Source: an uncultured Pseudanabaenaceae cyanobacterium (GTDB taxonomy: Bacteria; Cyanobacteriota; Cyanobacteriia; PCC-9006; JAAUQQ01). From it: a stretch of 35,936 bases of DNA. The notes under the pieces are model-generated. The model made no database searches. It was not told the DNA's origin and worked only from the letters and a program-made list of their open reading frames with translations. The stretch is taken from assembly GCA_937949725.1 (NCBI GenBank), contig CALECT010000193.1, forward strand, positions 1-35,936, written 5' to 3'. Shown one piece after another: positions 25,884 to 34,830 of this stretch (positions within the stretch are counted from its first letter, which is position 1; every line of letters starts with the position of its first letter). A program made the position numbers and the translations under genes.

Positions 25884-25906
25884 GCGAAGCATTCGGAATG
25901 CTTCGC
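25884..25906 (+). repeat. Palindromic GGGGCGAA-type repeat after the response regulator
   Basis: GCGAAGCATTC and GAATGCTTCGC form an exact 11-bp inverted repeat around one G. This is a known kind of dispersed hairpin in cyanobacteria and shares GTAGGGGCGAA with the elements at 20180 and 20221. It may also end transcription of the response regulator. Confidence 0.55.
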
Positions 25907-26042
25907 TCTCAGTTCAGCGTTTGCCAGGACGCAGCCTGCGACCAATCCTTTTGCAGCTTCGGTTACAGACTGCCACCCAATACTTCGCCCCCACTGTCGT
26001 ATTCAACGGCTTGTCTGGTCAATGGGATGGCGGGATCAGACT

Positions 26043-26081
26043 AAAAAGGCCGAGGTACAGTAATTGCACCTCGGCCTTTTT
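26043..26081 (-). terminator. Bidirectional intrinsic terminator at the ho1 3' end
   Basis: A perfect 14-bp inverted repeat AAAAAGGCCGAGGT / ACCTCGGCCTTTTT with an 11-base loop. T runs on both strands make it a strong bidirectional terminator; it lies just past the ho1 stop. Confidence 0.92.
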
Positions 26082-26104
26082 AATTGACGATGATTCGCCT
26101 AAAA

Positions 26105-26821
26105 CTAGCTAGCGCTGGTAGCCATAGTGCTGCCTTTGCTGCGGCGACGGTTGAGGCTGTTGAACACCATCACACCAATGGCCTTGATCAAGTTGCCTTC
26201 AAGCTCCTTGAACATTTCCATGTTGCGACCGAAGGCATCATTAGCTTCATCGACGATGCGGTCAGCCGCTTCCTGATCAATGGGCAGATCATTCATCGCA
26301 GCGCGATACATGTCCTTGAATGCCTTCTCGTCATCGATCTCAGGAAACTCATAGAACGCAGTACCAACGCCATCGTTGAGGTTCATGGCATTGACGGCAA
26401 TCTTCTTCAGAATCTGACCGCCGGACAGATCGCCAAGGTAACGAGTGTAGGAGTGAGCAACTAGCAGCTCGGGGGATTCCTGAGCGACTGCATGGATGCG
26501 ATCCACATACTTTTGCGCAGGCTTAGAAGCTTTGACAGTGCTCTTCCAATCATTACCGAAGTAGTACTGCAAATCCTGCTCTAGAGATGCCTTGCGGTGG
26601 AGCAGAGGGAAGTAAATCTTGGAAACCACGGGATGGTCTTTCAGGCGATCAAACTCCTCTTCCATCGCGGAGTAGACGAAATAGAGATCCGCTACGAGTT
26701 TGCGATAGGAGTTTTTCTCGACGACCCCGCGCAGAAAACAGCGGACGAAGCCCACGTTTTCGGCCATGGTGTGGGAGGTCTTGGTACCTTCCCGAAGTTG
26801 GGTTGCAAGATTAACGCTCAT
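26105..26821 (-). CDS. ho1: Heme oxygenase 1 (biliverdin-producing)
   Basis: 238 residues with family features: heme-ligand His17 in TKTSHTMAEN, the distal-helix glycine motif YLGDLSGGQILKK, and FYEFPEIDD. Heme oxygenase opens heme to biliverdin IXalpha, iron and CO using ferredoxin, supplying the phycobilin pathway. Start ATG at 26821 begins MSVNLATQLREGTKTSH, with no need for a longer N-terminus. Single gene here with its own strong terminator. Confidence 0.97.
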   Translation of the reverse strand: MSVNLATQLREGTKTSHTMAENVGFVRCFLRGVVEKNSYRKLVADLYFVYSAMEEEFDRLKDHPVVSKIYFPLLHRKASLEQDLQYYFGNDWKSTVKASKPAQKYVDRIHAVAQESPELLVAHSYTRYLGDLSGGQILKKIAVNAMNLNDGVGTAFYEFPEIDDEKAFKDMYRAAMNDLPIDQEAADRIVDEANDAFGRNMEMFKELEGNLIKAIGVMVFNSLNRRRSKGSTMATSAS

Positions 26822-27076
26822 ACTAAAAATCCTGTTGCGGATAAGCCTGATTTTATAAAGCCTTTCGGTTACTTTAAGTAAAATCGATTCAGAGGTAAAT
26901 CTCAGTTAAGAATCGTAAATCTCCAAGTTGAAAATTCAGGCAAAACTTAGCGTTAGAGAGACTTTCCACGGTTTAACTGGAGCGAGGATCAGGGTAACAG
27001 TTTGTTACACCCATAGCCCAAATGCCGCCATCGGATTGTGTTAATCCGGCTCTTGAATAACCCATAGAGATTATTG

Positions 27077-27460
27077 CTACGACCCTGGTCGAGGAGCATT
27101 GCTCGGAAGGTTTGACTTCTGTTGCGGGGAAGCAGCAGCTCCTGCCCTTCCCATAGGAGGATTAGGGGATTGATGGAGCGGGGGAGGCTGCTGCACCGGC
27201 GTAGATTGGCCTCGATGATTTCGTTGGAGTTTGGGGGCGATGGCTTGCATCTGCGCAGGACTGGGTCGACGACGCGATCGCCTACGTCGGGTTTGCACGG
27301 TCCCTATTGTTGTTCCCCCTCGTCTTCGCTGGGCTCGACGCTTATCCTCAGCTGCGGCCTGTCCATAACCCACGACGACCCCCAGGACCAGGATGAAAAT
27401 CATGGCCCAATGCTCCCATTGCTGGGGGCTGAAGAGGTCATCGGTGGGACTATGAACCAT
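27077..27460 (-). CDS. Small membrane protein with basic Pro-rich tail, downstream of metF
   Basis: 127 residues. One transmembrane helix (WAMIFILVLGVVVGYGQAAA, about 18-37), then a strongly basic stretch (KRRAQRRRGGTTIG, RRRRSRRRPSP) and a Pro/Gln/Ala-rich end. No known family. It begins 12 bases after the metF stop, so it is probably co-transcribed with metF; a functional link is not evident. Confidence 0.65.
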   Translation of the reverse strand: MVHSPTDDLFSPQQWEHWAMIFILVLGVVVGYGQAAAEDKRRAQRRRGGTTIGTVQTRRRRSRRRPSPAQMQAIAPKLQRNHRGQSTPVQQPPPLHQSPNPPMGRAGAAASPQQKSNLPSNAPRPGS

Positions 27461-27472
27461 AGAGCGCTGTGA

Positions 27473-28414
27473 CTAAGCCGTCATGGCAATGCTTTGGGGC
27501 ACGGCCTGATGGGTATGGCTTTCGGCTAAAGGTGCAATACCCGCTTGGTTGAGGATTTCGGGAATCAAGTCTTCCCGCTTCACAGACATGAGGTGAACGC
27601 CTTGGCAAAGCTGTTGGGCGATCTTGACCTGTTCCGCAGCAATAGTAATGCCCTCAGCGAGAGGATCGTCCGCCTTGGCTAGACGATCAATGATGTGGTC
27701 CGGAATATTGACGCCAGGCACATAGCGATTGATGAAGTTGGCGTTCTTTGCGGACTTGAGGAGGAAGATTCCAGCCAGAACGGGCTTGCCGCAGGGATTA
27801 GCCACCTTGGTCATGAATTCTTCGAGGCGATCAAAGTCGGTAATCATCTGGCTCTGGAAGAACTGTGCGCCAGAGTCAATTTTGCGCTCGAAGCGTTTTT
27901 GGAGGGAAGACCAGCTTTTGAGTTGGGGGTCCACCGCTGCACCCGCTAGGAGATCCGTTGCGCCATCAGGGAGGGGCTTGTCATTCCAGTCGGTGCCGCC
28001 GTTAAGCTTGCTGATGAGCTTAAGAATACGGATGGATTCCAGTTCGAATACGGCTTTAGCATCGGGGTTGTCCCCCGCTTTAACGGGGTCACCGGTGAGG
28101 GCAAGGATGTTGTGGATGCCAAGGGCATGGGCTCCGAGGAGATCTGCCTGGATGCCGATGCGGTTGCGATCGCGCCCCGTAAACTGACAAACCGGCTCAA
28201 CACCGTGCTGCTGGAGAATGGCTGTCGCAGCCAGGGAGGACATCCGCATCACAGCACGGCTGCCATCAGTGACGTTCACAGCATGAACTCGTCCCTGAAG
28301 GCGCTTGGAAATTTCCACCATGTGAACAGGGTTGCCGCCCTTGGGGGGAGCAACCTCGGCGGTCAGGACAAAATCGCCAGACTGGATTGCGTTACGTAGT
28401 TTATTTAAAGCCAT
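27473..28414 (-). CDS. metF: Methylenetetrahydrofolate reductase
   Basis: 313 residues matching the FAD-dependent 5,10-methylenetetrahydrofolate reductase fold, which makes 5-methyltetrahydrofolate for methionine synthesis. Features: VLTAEVAPPKGGNP (the catalytic-Glu region), HAVNVTDGSR, PVCQFTGRDRNRIGIQADLLGAHALG, NILALTGDP, GAQFFQSQMITDFD (substrate region) and PVLAGIFLL. This is the short bacterial type without the eukaryotic regulatory domain. The next gene starts 12 bases beyond its stop. Confidence 0.95.
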   Translation of the reverse strand: MALNKLRNAIQSGDFVLTAEVAPPKGGNPVHMVEISKRLQGRVHAVNVTDGSRAVMRMSSLAATAILQQHGVEPVCQFTGRDRNRIGIQADLLGAHALGIHNILALTGDPVKAGDNPDAKAVFELESIRILKLISKLNGGTDWNDKPLPDGATDLLAGAAVDPQLKSWSSLQKRFERKIDSGAQFFQSQMITDFDRLEEFMTKVANPCGKPVLAGIFLLKSAKNANFINRYVPGVNIPDHIIDRLAKADDPLAEGITIAAEQVKIAQQLCQGVHLMSVKREDLIPEILNQAGIAPLAESHTHQAVPQSIAMTA

Positions 28415-28835
28415 AGGAGATATAAGAAGCTCATCCGTAAGTTCGAGTCAAAGCTGGTATGACTGAGCGCTTGGGATCATAGGAGGACTCAATGATCTCT
28501 AGGACAGATAACCAAGTTGATCAACAGATGGCGGGACCAGGACTCCAGCTGCCAACTTGTTTAGGATTAATAGATAGCGATCCCCGTCGTTGAACTGAAT
28601 GTTTTAGAACGGGATCAAGCCAATTTTAGCCGCTTCCTCCCCCCGCTAGACGCCTCCAGCAGGAAAGTTGTTTGAAAAATCACTTCGTCTTGACTCTGGC
28701 TTGAAGAGAGCTTGCTCGAATTTGTCTATACCGCAAGATTTTGGCCTCACCACCAGCAAGCTGGCGTCTCCAAGGGGTGAGGCCAAAGCGGAAAGATGTT
28801 GGGAGGCGAGTCCATAGCAAAGTGAGAAGCTTGTT
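28415..28835. other. Intergenic region between metF and trpS
   Basis: No gene supported. It contains the metF promoter region, and near trpS a long hairpin described separately. The stretch from 28500 to 28640 shows nothing recognisable. Confidence 0.4.
28740..28787 (-). terminator. Long hairpin after trpS
   Basis: TTTGGCCTCACC pairs with GGTGAGGCCAAA (12 bp perfect); the loop holds a second small stem CCAGC/GCTGG. It lies about 50 bases past the trpS stop. On the minus strand it is followed by AATCTTGC, without a T tract, so I mark it as terminator-like. Confidence 0.5.
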
Positions 28836-29840
28836 TTAAGTCGTGAAGCCCATGGCTGCTTTAACATTCACGAGGGTTGCACTAGCGACGACATTGGCCT
28901 TGTCTCTGCCCTCTGCCAAAACACTATCTAGGTAAGCAGAATCCTCCATAACTTCGGCATATTTCGCCTGGATGGGAGCTAAGGCTTCTACCAAAGTGTC
29001 AGCTAAGAGAGGCTTGAACTGGCCCCAGCCCATTTCGGCACATTCTTTCGCCACGGCCTCTTTCTCTTGGCCAGAGAGAATCATGTAGAGGTTGAGCAGG
29101 TTGTTGCACTCGGGGCGTTCTGGGTTATCAAATTCCAAACCGCGATGGGGATCACTCTTACATTTCTTGACCTTCTTGCGTAGCAGCTCCGGCGGGTCCG
29201 TTAGGTCAATGCGACTTAGCTCAGAGGGATCGGACTTGGACATTTTCTTGGTGCCGTCGGTCATACTCATGACCCTTGCACCGGCCTTGAGAATCATGGG
29301 CTCAGGGACTTTAAGTACAGGCTTTTCTTCGCTGCCGAACTGGAAGTTGAGGCGGGCGGCAATGTCGCGAGTTAACTCAAGGTGCTGCTTTTGGTCTTCG
29401 CCCACAGGTACAAGGTCGGGCTCGTAGAGCAGAATATCTGCCGCTTGGAGAATGGGATAGCCCTGGAGACCAACGCTGACGTTTTCGCCCTGTTTGACAG
29501 CTTTTTCCTTGAACTGAATCATCCGTTCTAACCAATTCAGCGGCGTGATGCAGTTGAACAGCCAGGCCAATTCGCTGTGAGCACTGAGCTGGGACTGAAC
29601 GAAGATGGTGGATTTCTTGGGGTCAATCCCGCAAGCAATGTAGGTGGCGGCGACTTTGCGTACGTTGTCCCGGAGCTGTTTGGGCTCGTAGGAGACGGTG
29701 ATCGCATGGAGGTCGGCCATGAAGAGGAAGCAGTCGTACTCGTCCTGGAGGTCCACCCAGTTGCGAATCGCGCCGAGGTAGTTGCCGAGGTGGAGGTTAC
29801 CTGTGGGCTGAATGCCGGAGAGGACGCGGGGAGTTGCCAT
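28836..29840 (-). CDS. trpS: Tryptophanyl-tRNA synthetase
   Basis: 334 residues from ATG 29840 (MATPRVLSGIQPTG); the frame opens three codons earlier with TTG 29849. Class I aminoacyl-tRNA synthetase with the HIGH-like motif NLHLGNYLGA (residues 15-24) and the KMSKS motif in DGTKKMSKSDPSEL (near 197). It charges tRNA-Trp. Bacterial TrpRS length and layout. Confidence 0.97.
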   Translation of the reverse strand: MATPRVLSGIQPTGNLHLGNYLGAIRNWVDLQDEYDCFLFMADLHAITVSYEPKQLRDNVRKVAATYIACGIDPKKSTIFVQSQLSAHSELAWLFNCITPLNWLERMIQFKEKAVKQGENVSVGLQGYPILQAADILLYEPDLVPVGEDQKQHLELTRDIAARLNFQFGSEEKPVLKVPEPMILKAGARVMSMTDGTKKMSKSDPSELSRIDLTDPPELLRKKVKKCKSDPHRGLEFDNPERPECNNLLNLYMILSGQEKEAVAKECAEMGWGQFKPLLADTLVEALAPIQAKYAEVMEDSAYLDSVLAEGRDKANVVASATLVNVKAAMGFTT

Positions 29841-29959
29841 GGACGCCAAGATTTGGATGGGTGACTGCTAGCCGGCCTGCAAGTTAACAAGCCGTTACAT
29901 ATCATGCCCCATGATGAGCCTGACGGGTAGCAAGCTGACCTAGGACTCATCTGTAAGTC

Positions 29960-32900
29960 CTAGCGCCGGGGCAGGCTGGGCCAGGGAATCATGGGATCGT
30001 CTGCCAGGTGAGACGAGACGCGGCGGGCACCGTAGCGGTTGAGGTGGCTGGGATCGGAGAAGTTGTCCACGGTTTCGGGCCAGAGCTGGGAGAGGTCGCG
30101 GAAAATGAGCTGGCGCTGGGTCATGCGCCGGAACATGTTCTTTTGGAATATGGACTCGTAGCGCGATCGCACGGGGTCCAAATATTCCTCGGTTAGGGGC
30201 AAATTGACGAATACCAATGGCACACCGTACTGCCGAGTAATCTCGATAACGGTTTCCAAAGAGCGGGTTTGGTCGCCTTCCATGCGGAAGCTCTGGTAGT
30301 CCTTGTCGTATTCACCCGTGACGCGGGAGTAATTTTGGTAGTAAGTGGCGGGATTGAAGCGAACCGAGAGGGGCATGAAGCCATCGAAGTCGATGAAGCC
30401 CTCACCTTCGGGCACATCTAGGGCATAGCCCAGGGAGACTTCGGCTTCTGGGTCTGGCGGGGGCTGGAGCCCAGAAGCACTGCGGGCATAGAGCTTGCCC
30501 AGCCCATGCTTAAGTTGAGCGCGGCGACCATGGACGGCGGAAATTCGGCTGAAGGCGTTGTCCAGGGCGTTGTCTAGGCCCTGGATGTTGAGCAGGCTGG
30601 TGATGGGGCGGCGTTCTTGGAGTTGGGTCGCAACGAGGGTGCCGCCGGGGCTAAAGAGGGCGGGCAGCGTGTTTTGCAGTAAGCGGCGGTAGGCTTCTGA
30701 TTCGGCGATCGCTTCATAGGTTCGGTCCGATCTACCACTGTTAAAAGCGCGGGCACCATCGGCCCAGAGAATGATGCCGGGCAGGTGGTCGGGCTCCAAA
30801 ATCATCAGCAATTGCAGCTCGACCACCTGAGCGGTGGAGCCATTGATGCTGAAGTTGAAGATCTTCAGATCGGGTTTGCCAATTTTGCCTAGTCCAGCGG
30901 CCAGAGCAGCTGGGTCAACGCCTCGGAGTGCCCTGGAACTACCGAGTACTAGGACATCGGGGGGACCTTCTTCGGCGACTCGCTGGCGATACAGGGCTAG
31001 CTTTTCATTAAAAAGAGGGTTGTTGAAGCTTGGGTACTGCTCCATGAGAGCTGCGATGGCTGGAGAATCGCTGGGCTTGGGACTTCCTGGATCCAAGCTG
31101 TCACCTTGCAAAAAGCCACCGCTGGTGTCGGCTATATCGTTTTCAGACCCATTGTTGCGATCGCCCAGGAGAACCTCTCCCAAAGCATTAGGGCTGGAAG
31201 CTAAGTCCACGGCTTCCTTGGGCGGTGCAGTGAGGGTAAGCACTTGACCCAGAACAAGGTCTGCACTGCCAGTGACAACTAGACCCAAAGCTGCCCAGAT
31301 GAGCGCGAGTTTAGCAGGAGCAACACCGAATTGTTTGAGAACAGCGTTGGACCGCTCTGAGGCTGGCCTCGTGCTTTGCTCCAAGCCTGGGCTCAATTTA
31401 AGGTTTGAGTCTTCTTGGGGCACAAAAAACTGAGACTGCACTAACCCTTGATGCAGGCTATCCAACCAGGGCTGGATAAAGGGAGAAATATCCCAGGTGG
31501 GGAGATTGATGCCTTGCCCCAAACTCCAGGGGGAGCGATTGCTCCCGAGGTTATGGGCTGCTGCATCGTCCTGGGTGAGTAGGTCTCCGCCTGCTGCTTC
31601 AGTAACTTGGAAACGGGGGGCTGGTTCTACGCCCTTGTCCTGGCGAGGCACAAAATCGCGACCATATTGCCAGCGGGGCTGGGCTTGACCCGCTCGGCGA
31701 CCGTAAACGCGAAGACCCGCTACTTTGGGTAGCCGTAGCCGACGAATGTATCTAGAGATGGGGCGGGTGATTGTCTTGCGCCGGGGACAGCGAGGCGCAT
31801 CGCACATGACGTGAAGCAAGTCCCCTCGGCGCAGGAGCTGCACTCGAATGCCGCCGGTTTCAAGCTGTTCGTTGATGTCCGGATTGATCAGACGGGTAAG
31901 GAGGAAGCTGGTGGCGGCAAGGTCGCCTTTTTCTGCCAGGGCCAGGGTTGTGGGGGCTAGTTCAGAGTATTCCGAAGCGGGTAGGTTGATCCAGTCCACC
32001 CAAGCCAGGGTCTGCAAATCTCCCCCCAAGGGATTTGAATCTGGAGTGGCGAGGTATTGGGGATGTTGAGCAACGGATGCCTTGGAGGACAGGAGGGGAG
32101 GCAAAGGCGCATTACCCTCTACGCCATATAGGGAAACCCCATGGATGCCCTGGGGGGCTAAGTCAATCAAGAGAGGGGCGAGTTGATCTCGCATCTCCAG
32201 GACGGTCGGCAGGGGTCGGTTGGGCTCTGTGGATCGACAGAATAGGTGGAGGGTCTTGCCTTGGAGCTGGCTTTTAAGGTTGATGCCCTTGGGGTTGAAT
32301 TGAGCATTGAGCCATAGGGCGATCGCTTCTTCATCTCCCCATCTTCCCCATTGGCGTTGCAGCTCGCTGGGCGGGGTCAGGTCTACCCGCAGAGACCAAT
32401 CTGGCTTGAGTTCCCCTTTGACTTGGCTAAAGACGGCTGCATCCTGGAAGCCCTCTAGCTCCAACCCACGTAGACGACTCGCCAGGAGATCTGCTGTGGC
32501 CGTGGCATCTAGGTTATAGGGGGCTTCACAGAGAACCCAGAGACGCTTGCTCTCACCTAGGGATATGGCAGGTTGAATATCTGGGGTGGCCGCTTTAATG
32601 GCAACTCTAACGGAAACGCCGAGGCTGTTGAGCTCTTCACTGAGGTAGCGGGCGATCGCCTTAGGGTCGCCTTGTTGAGCCAAAGCTCGGTTGGACAGAA
32701 TTAGGGAAGAAGTATGACTGTCTGAGCCGAGAACACCTTGGGCTGAGGGCGCTTCATTGCCCAGCTGCTGTTCCAGTAATCCCTGGTGGCGTTCTAACTG
32801 ATTCAGCTGCAGCGCTTGGCTCCACCGAGGTTTACTTTCTCCCTTCTGACGTCCATAGACCAGAAGACGATAAATCGGTGCAGGGGCCTTGGCTAAGCGA

Positions 32901-33115
32901 TTCTCTTCAGGAGATTCCTGCAGCTGTTTCACCAACTGGGTGATTGTCGGGAGCTGGTCCGGACAGACCTTGGCTTCGAGCAAGAGATGAAGCGCATTCC
33001 CTCGCTGTTGAGTTTTGACCTTTAGCTCTGGCTGTTCTAACAGTTGGTAAAACCAGCTGGAAAGTGAGCTGGACGGGCGCTGCTTAGGTTTTTTACTCAG
33101 AGTAGACTGGGCCAT
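29960..33115 (-). CDS. Large DUF1574 / SGNH-like membrane protein with four N-terminal repeats
   Basis: 1051 residues. Four related modules of about 80-95 residues lie at roughly 25-100, 152-246, 261-338 and 399-488 (e.g. LYGVEG, VYGRRAGQAQPRW, VYGRQKGESKPRW at their ends). A transmembrane segment follows at about 603-628 (LALIWAALGLVVTGSADLVL). The C-terminal half is DUF1574, an SGNH-hydrolase-like fold: GSSR (725-728, nucleophile Ser), FSINGS (block III Asn near 758), and near the end DPSHLN (Asp 1021, His 1024, catalytic pair). Such domains O-acetylate or deacetylate envelope sugars. Membrane topology suggests the SGNH part is periplasmic. Confidence 0.85.
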   Translation of the reverse strand: MAQSTLSKKPKQRPSSSLSSWFYQLLEQPELKVKTQQRGNALHLLLEAKVCPDQLPTITQLVKQLQESPEENRLAKAPAPIYRLLVYGRQKGESKPRWSQALQLNQLERHQGLLEQQLGNEAPSAQGVLGSDSHTSSLILSNRALAQQGDPKAIARYLSEELNSLGVSVRVAIKAATPDIQPAISLGESKRLWVLCEAPYNLDATATADLLASRLRGLELEGFQDAAVFSQVKGELKPDWSLRVDLTPPSELQRQWGRWGDEEAIALWLNAQFNPKGINLKSQLQGKTLHLFCRSTEPNRPLPTVLEMRDQLAPLLIDLAPQGIHGVSLYGVEGNAPLPPLLSSKASVAQHPQYLATPDSNPLGGDLQTLAWVDWINLPASEYSELAPTTLALAEKGDLAATSFLLTRLINPDINEQLETGGIRVQLLRRGDLLHVMCDAPRCPRRKTITRPISRYIRRLRLPKVAGLRVYGRRAGQAQPRWQYGRDFVPRQDKGVEPAPRFQVTEAAGGDLLTQDDAAAHNLGSNRSPWSLGQGINLPTWDISPFIQPWLDSLHQGLVQSQFFVPQEDSNLKLSPGLEQSTRPASERSNAVLKQFGVAPAKLALIWAALGLVVTGSADLVLGQVLTLTAPPKEAVDLASSPNALGEVLLGDRNNGSENDIADTSGGFLQGDSLDPGSPKPSDSPAIAALMEQYPSFNNPLFNEKLALYRQRVAEEGPPDVLVLGSSRALRGVDPAALAAGLGKIGKPDLKIFNFSINGSTAQVVELQLLMILEPDHLPGIILWADGARAFNSGRSDRTYEAIAESEAYRRLLQNTLPALFSPGGTLVATQLQERRPITSLLNIQGLDNALDNAFSRISAVHGRRAQLKHGLGKLYARSASGLQPPPDPEAEVSLGYALDVPEGEGFIDFDGFMPLSVRFNPATYYQNYSRVTGEYDKDYQSFRMEGDQTRSLETVIEITRQYGVPLVFVNLPLTEEYLDPVRSRYESIFQKNMFRRMTQRQLIFRDLSQLWPETVDNFSDPSHLNRYGARRVSSHLADDPMIPWPSLPRR

Positions 33116-33775
33116 GCTTTAGACGAAAGAATGCTTAGGCGAGTCGGTCGCGGTGCTCGAGGCTAGACACATGGGAAGAGGCATCCCAAATAACGAGAAG
33201 CTGGTCCGTAACAGTCGACTTCAAGATCAAGCCCCCCCATGGATGACTTAACGAGCAGTGACGAAATGGACAACTATCGTTGGATTTTGGGGCTCCTGCC
33301 GAGATGTTGACCTAGTGAAAATAATAAATGTTAAGGGTCAAATTCCAGGTGAGGTCTCAATAAAGACATTGGAGACTGTATTTGCATCAGTGAGTTAATG
33401 ATGAACGCTGTGGTTCCAAAGCCTCAAGGTTGCCTAGATACTGGCCCATACAACTGCAATTCCGCATGAGCTTACCTTAGAAAGGTTCATTGGTGAATGT
33501 GTTGCTGTGAATAGAGTGGGGATGGCGCTCGCCCTCTCTGTATTCTTCTAAAGAATTTTTGATTCCCTGACTAAAACTTATGGGTCTGGGCTGGGGGAGG
33601 AATCATGGGAGAGCTTTGATATCGTTTTGAGGCTGTGATGAGATGACTAGCCGTAGAGCAACCAGAGTTACTCCAAATCGATAGACTGGGGAAATGGAGT
33701 GCTGATGACCCAGGTTGCTGTGATGAATGCTCTGGGATAGAACTCTATAAGGTCTCTTCTGTTCTTATAACTCCC
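33116..33775. other. Gene-poor intergenic region
   Basis: No gene, RNA or repeat supported. Open frames are short and without features. It is AT-richer than the neighbouring DUF1574 gene. Confidence 0.45.
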
Positions 33776-34027
33776 ATGGCTTGGCCCTCTCCCAATTCTT
33801 TTCGTGAGCCTGAAGCGACTTCCGTTGTTGAGGCCACGACAATCCCCCAATTGTCCCAGGAAGCGATCGCCCTTTCAGTGAGCGCCATGACCTTTCCGTT
33901 ATTAGGTGGATTAGTGCTATCTCGCCTCGCCATGGCAGGCCTAACCCAGTTAGGCAACACCAGTGAAGAACTGTTTCGGGGCGATCGCCTACCTTTATTA
34001 AACGATCAGCCTTCCTCGGAAAGCTGA
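33776..34027 (+). CDS. Small conserved-looking membrane protein
   Basis: 83 residues with one hydrophobic segment (ALSVSAMTFPLLGGLVLSRL, about 32-51) and a following polar part with LTQLGNTSEELFRGDRLPLL. The last motif is of a kind found in several short cyanobacterial proteins. Function unknown. An inverted repeat follows the stop. The upstream region has no clear ribosome binding site. Confidence 0.6.
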   Translation: MAWPSPNSFREPEATSVVEATTIPQLSQEAIALSVSAMTFPLLGGLVLSRLAMAGLTQLGNTSEELFRGDRLPLLNDQPSSES

Positions 34028-34830
34028 TATCGCCTGCTCCATAACGCAGCGCAATTGAACTGAAGTTCAATTAGGCTTTCACAACCCAGGAGAGCAGGTT
34101 TACACAAGCGGCCTGATTGTAGAGCGTGAGCTTTATTATTTCCCAGGAGGCCTGAAATTGGTCACCTCAGCCTTCTTTCGGTGTTGCTGATTTTCAGGAT
34201 GAAGATTTTCAGGAGACCTAATATTCAGCAAAATTTGTAGAAATTCGTTCATCTCTCATTTCAGCATCGTCACCTTCAAATCCCAAGCTCTTTCAGCTGG
34301 CTCGCCGTAGGACGGTGCAAATGTGGAGTGAGCTTGCACAAAAGTCTCTGGCAGCGAGTCTTTAGTTTCTGTAAGGCACCAATTCAATCTGAGGAACTTT
34401 CCTTAAGAAAAGAATACATATGCAAGGTTGAGCATAGTGGGTGTCTATATTTTTCGCCTGGCACCTAACCATAATTCCCTAGAGGAACTGGAGCATTAAG
34501 CTGAGTTTCAAACCAAGAAAAGTCTATGGGGCAAATATTTTGCAGAGCCTATGAAATGTAACGAGACTGGCTTACGCTTTGCCTAGCATGACTTTCAAGG
34601 ATCTAACCATAGCCAACCAATGGTAGAAACGCCATAACTAGGGATTCCCCTTAGCTTAAGTATCTTCATGCAATCCTCTTATAAAACCTTGCAATTACTT
34701 CTAAATGTATGTAAGTAACCATCGCAATCCAGATTGATTCTGCCTGCTACGTATGTTGAAACTGAATGTCTATTCAGGCGAAGCGTCGAGCGTCAGTCTA
34801 ATGATCCTCAGAATCAAATAGGATTGCCAT
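34028..34830. other. AT-rich gene-poor region before the glycosyltransferase
   Basis: No gene supported in about 800 bases. It starts with an inverted repeat (34053-34072) just after the small membrane protein gene, and otherwise has only short open frames. Base composition resembles the glycosyltransferase gene that follows rather than the core genes to the left. Confidence 0.45.
34053..34072 (+). repeat. Near-perfect palindrome after the small membrane protein gene
   Basis: AATTGAACT / AGTTCAATT, 9-bp arms with a 2-base centre. Too tight for a perfect RNA hairpin but still foldable as a shorter stem; possible operator or weak terminator. Confidence 0.4.

Noticed and set aside
28449..28463. 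GTTCGAGTC, resembling a tRNA T-loop
   Set aside because: The surrounding bases do not fold into a cloverleaf.
28646..28867. 73-residue minus-strand frame downstream of trpS
   Set aside because: It overlaps the trpS end and the hairpin, and has no features.
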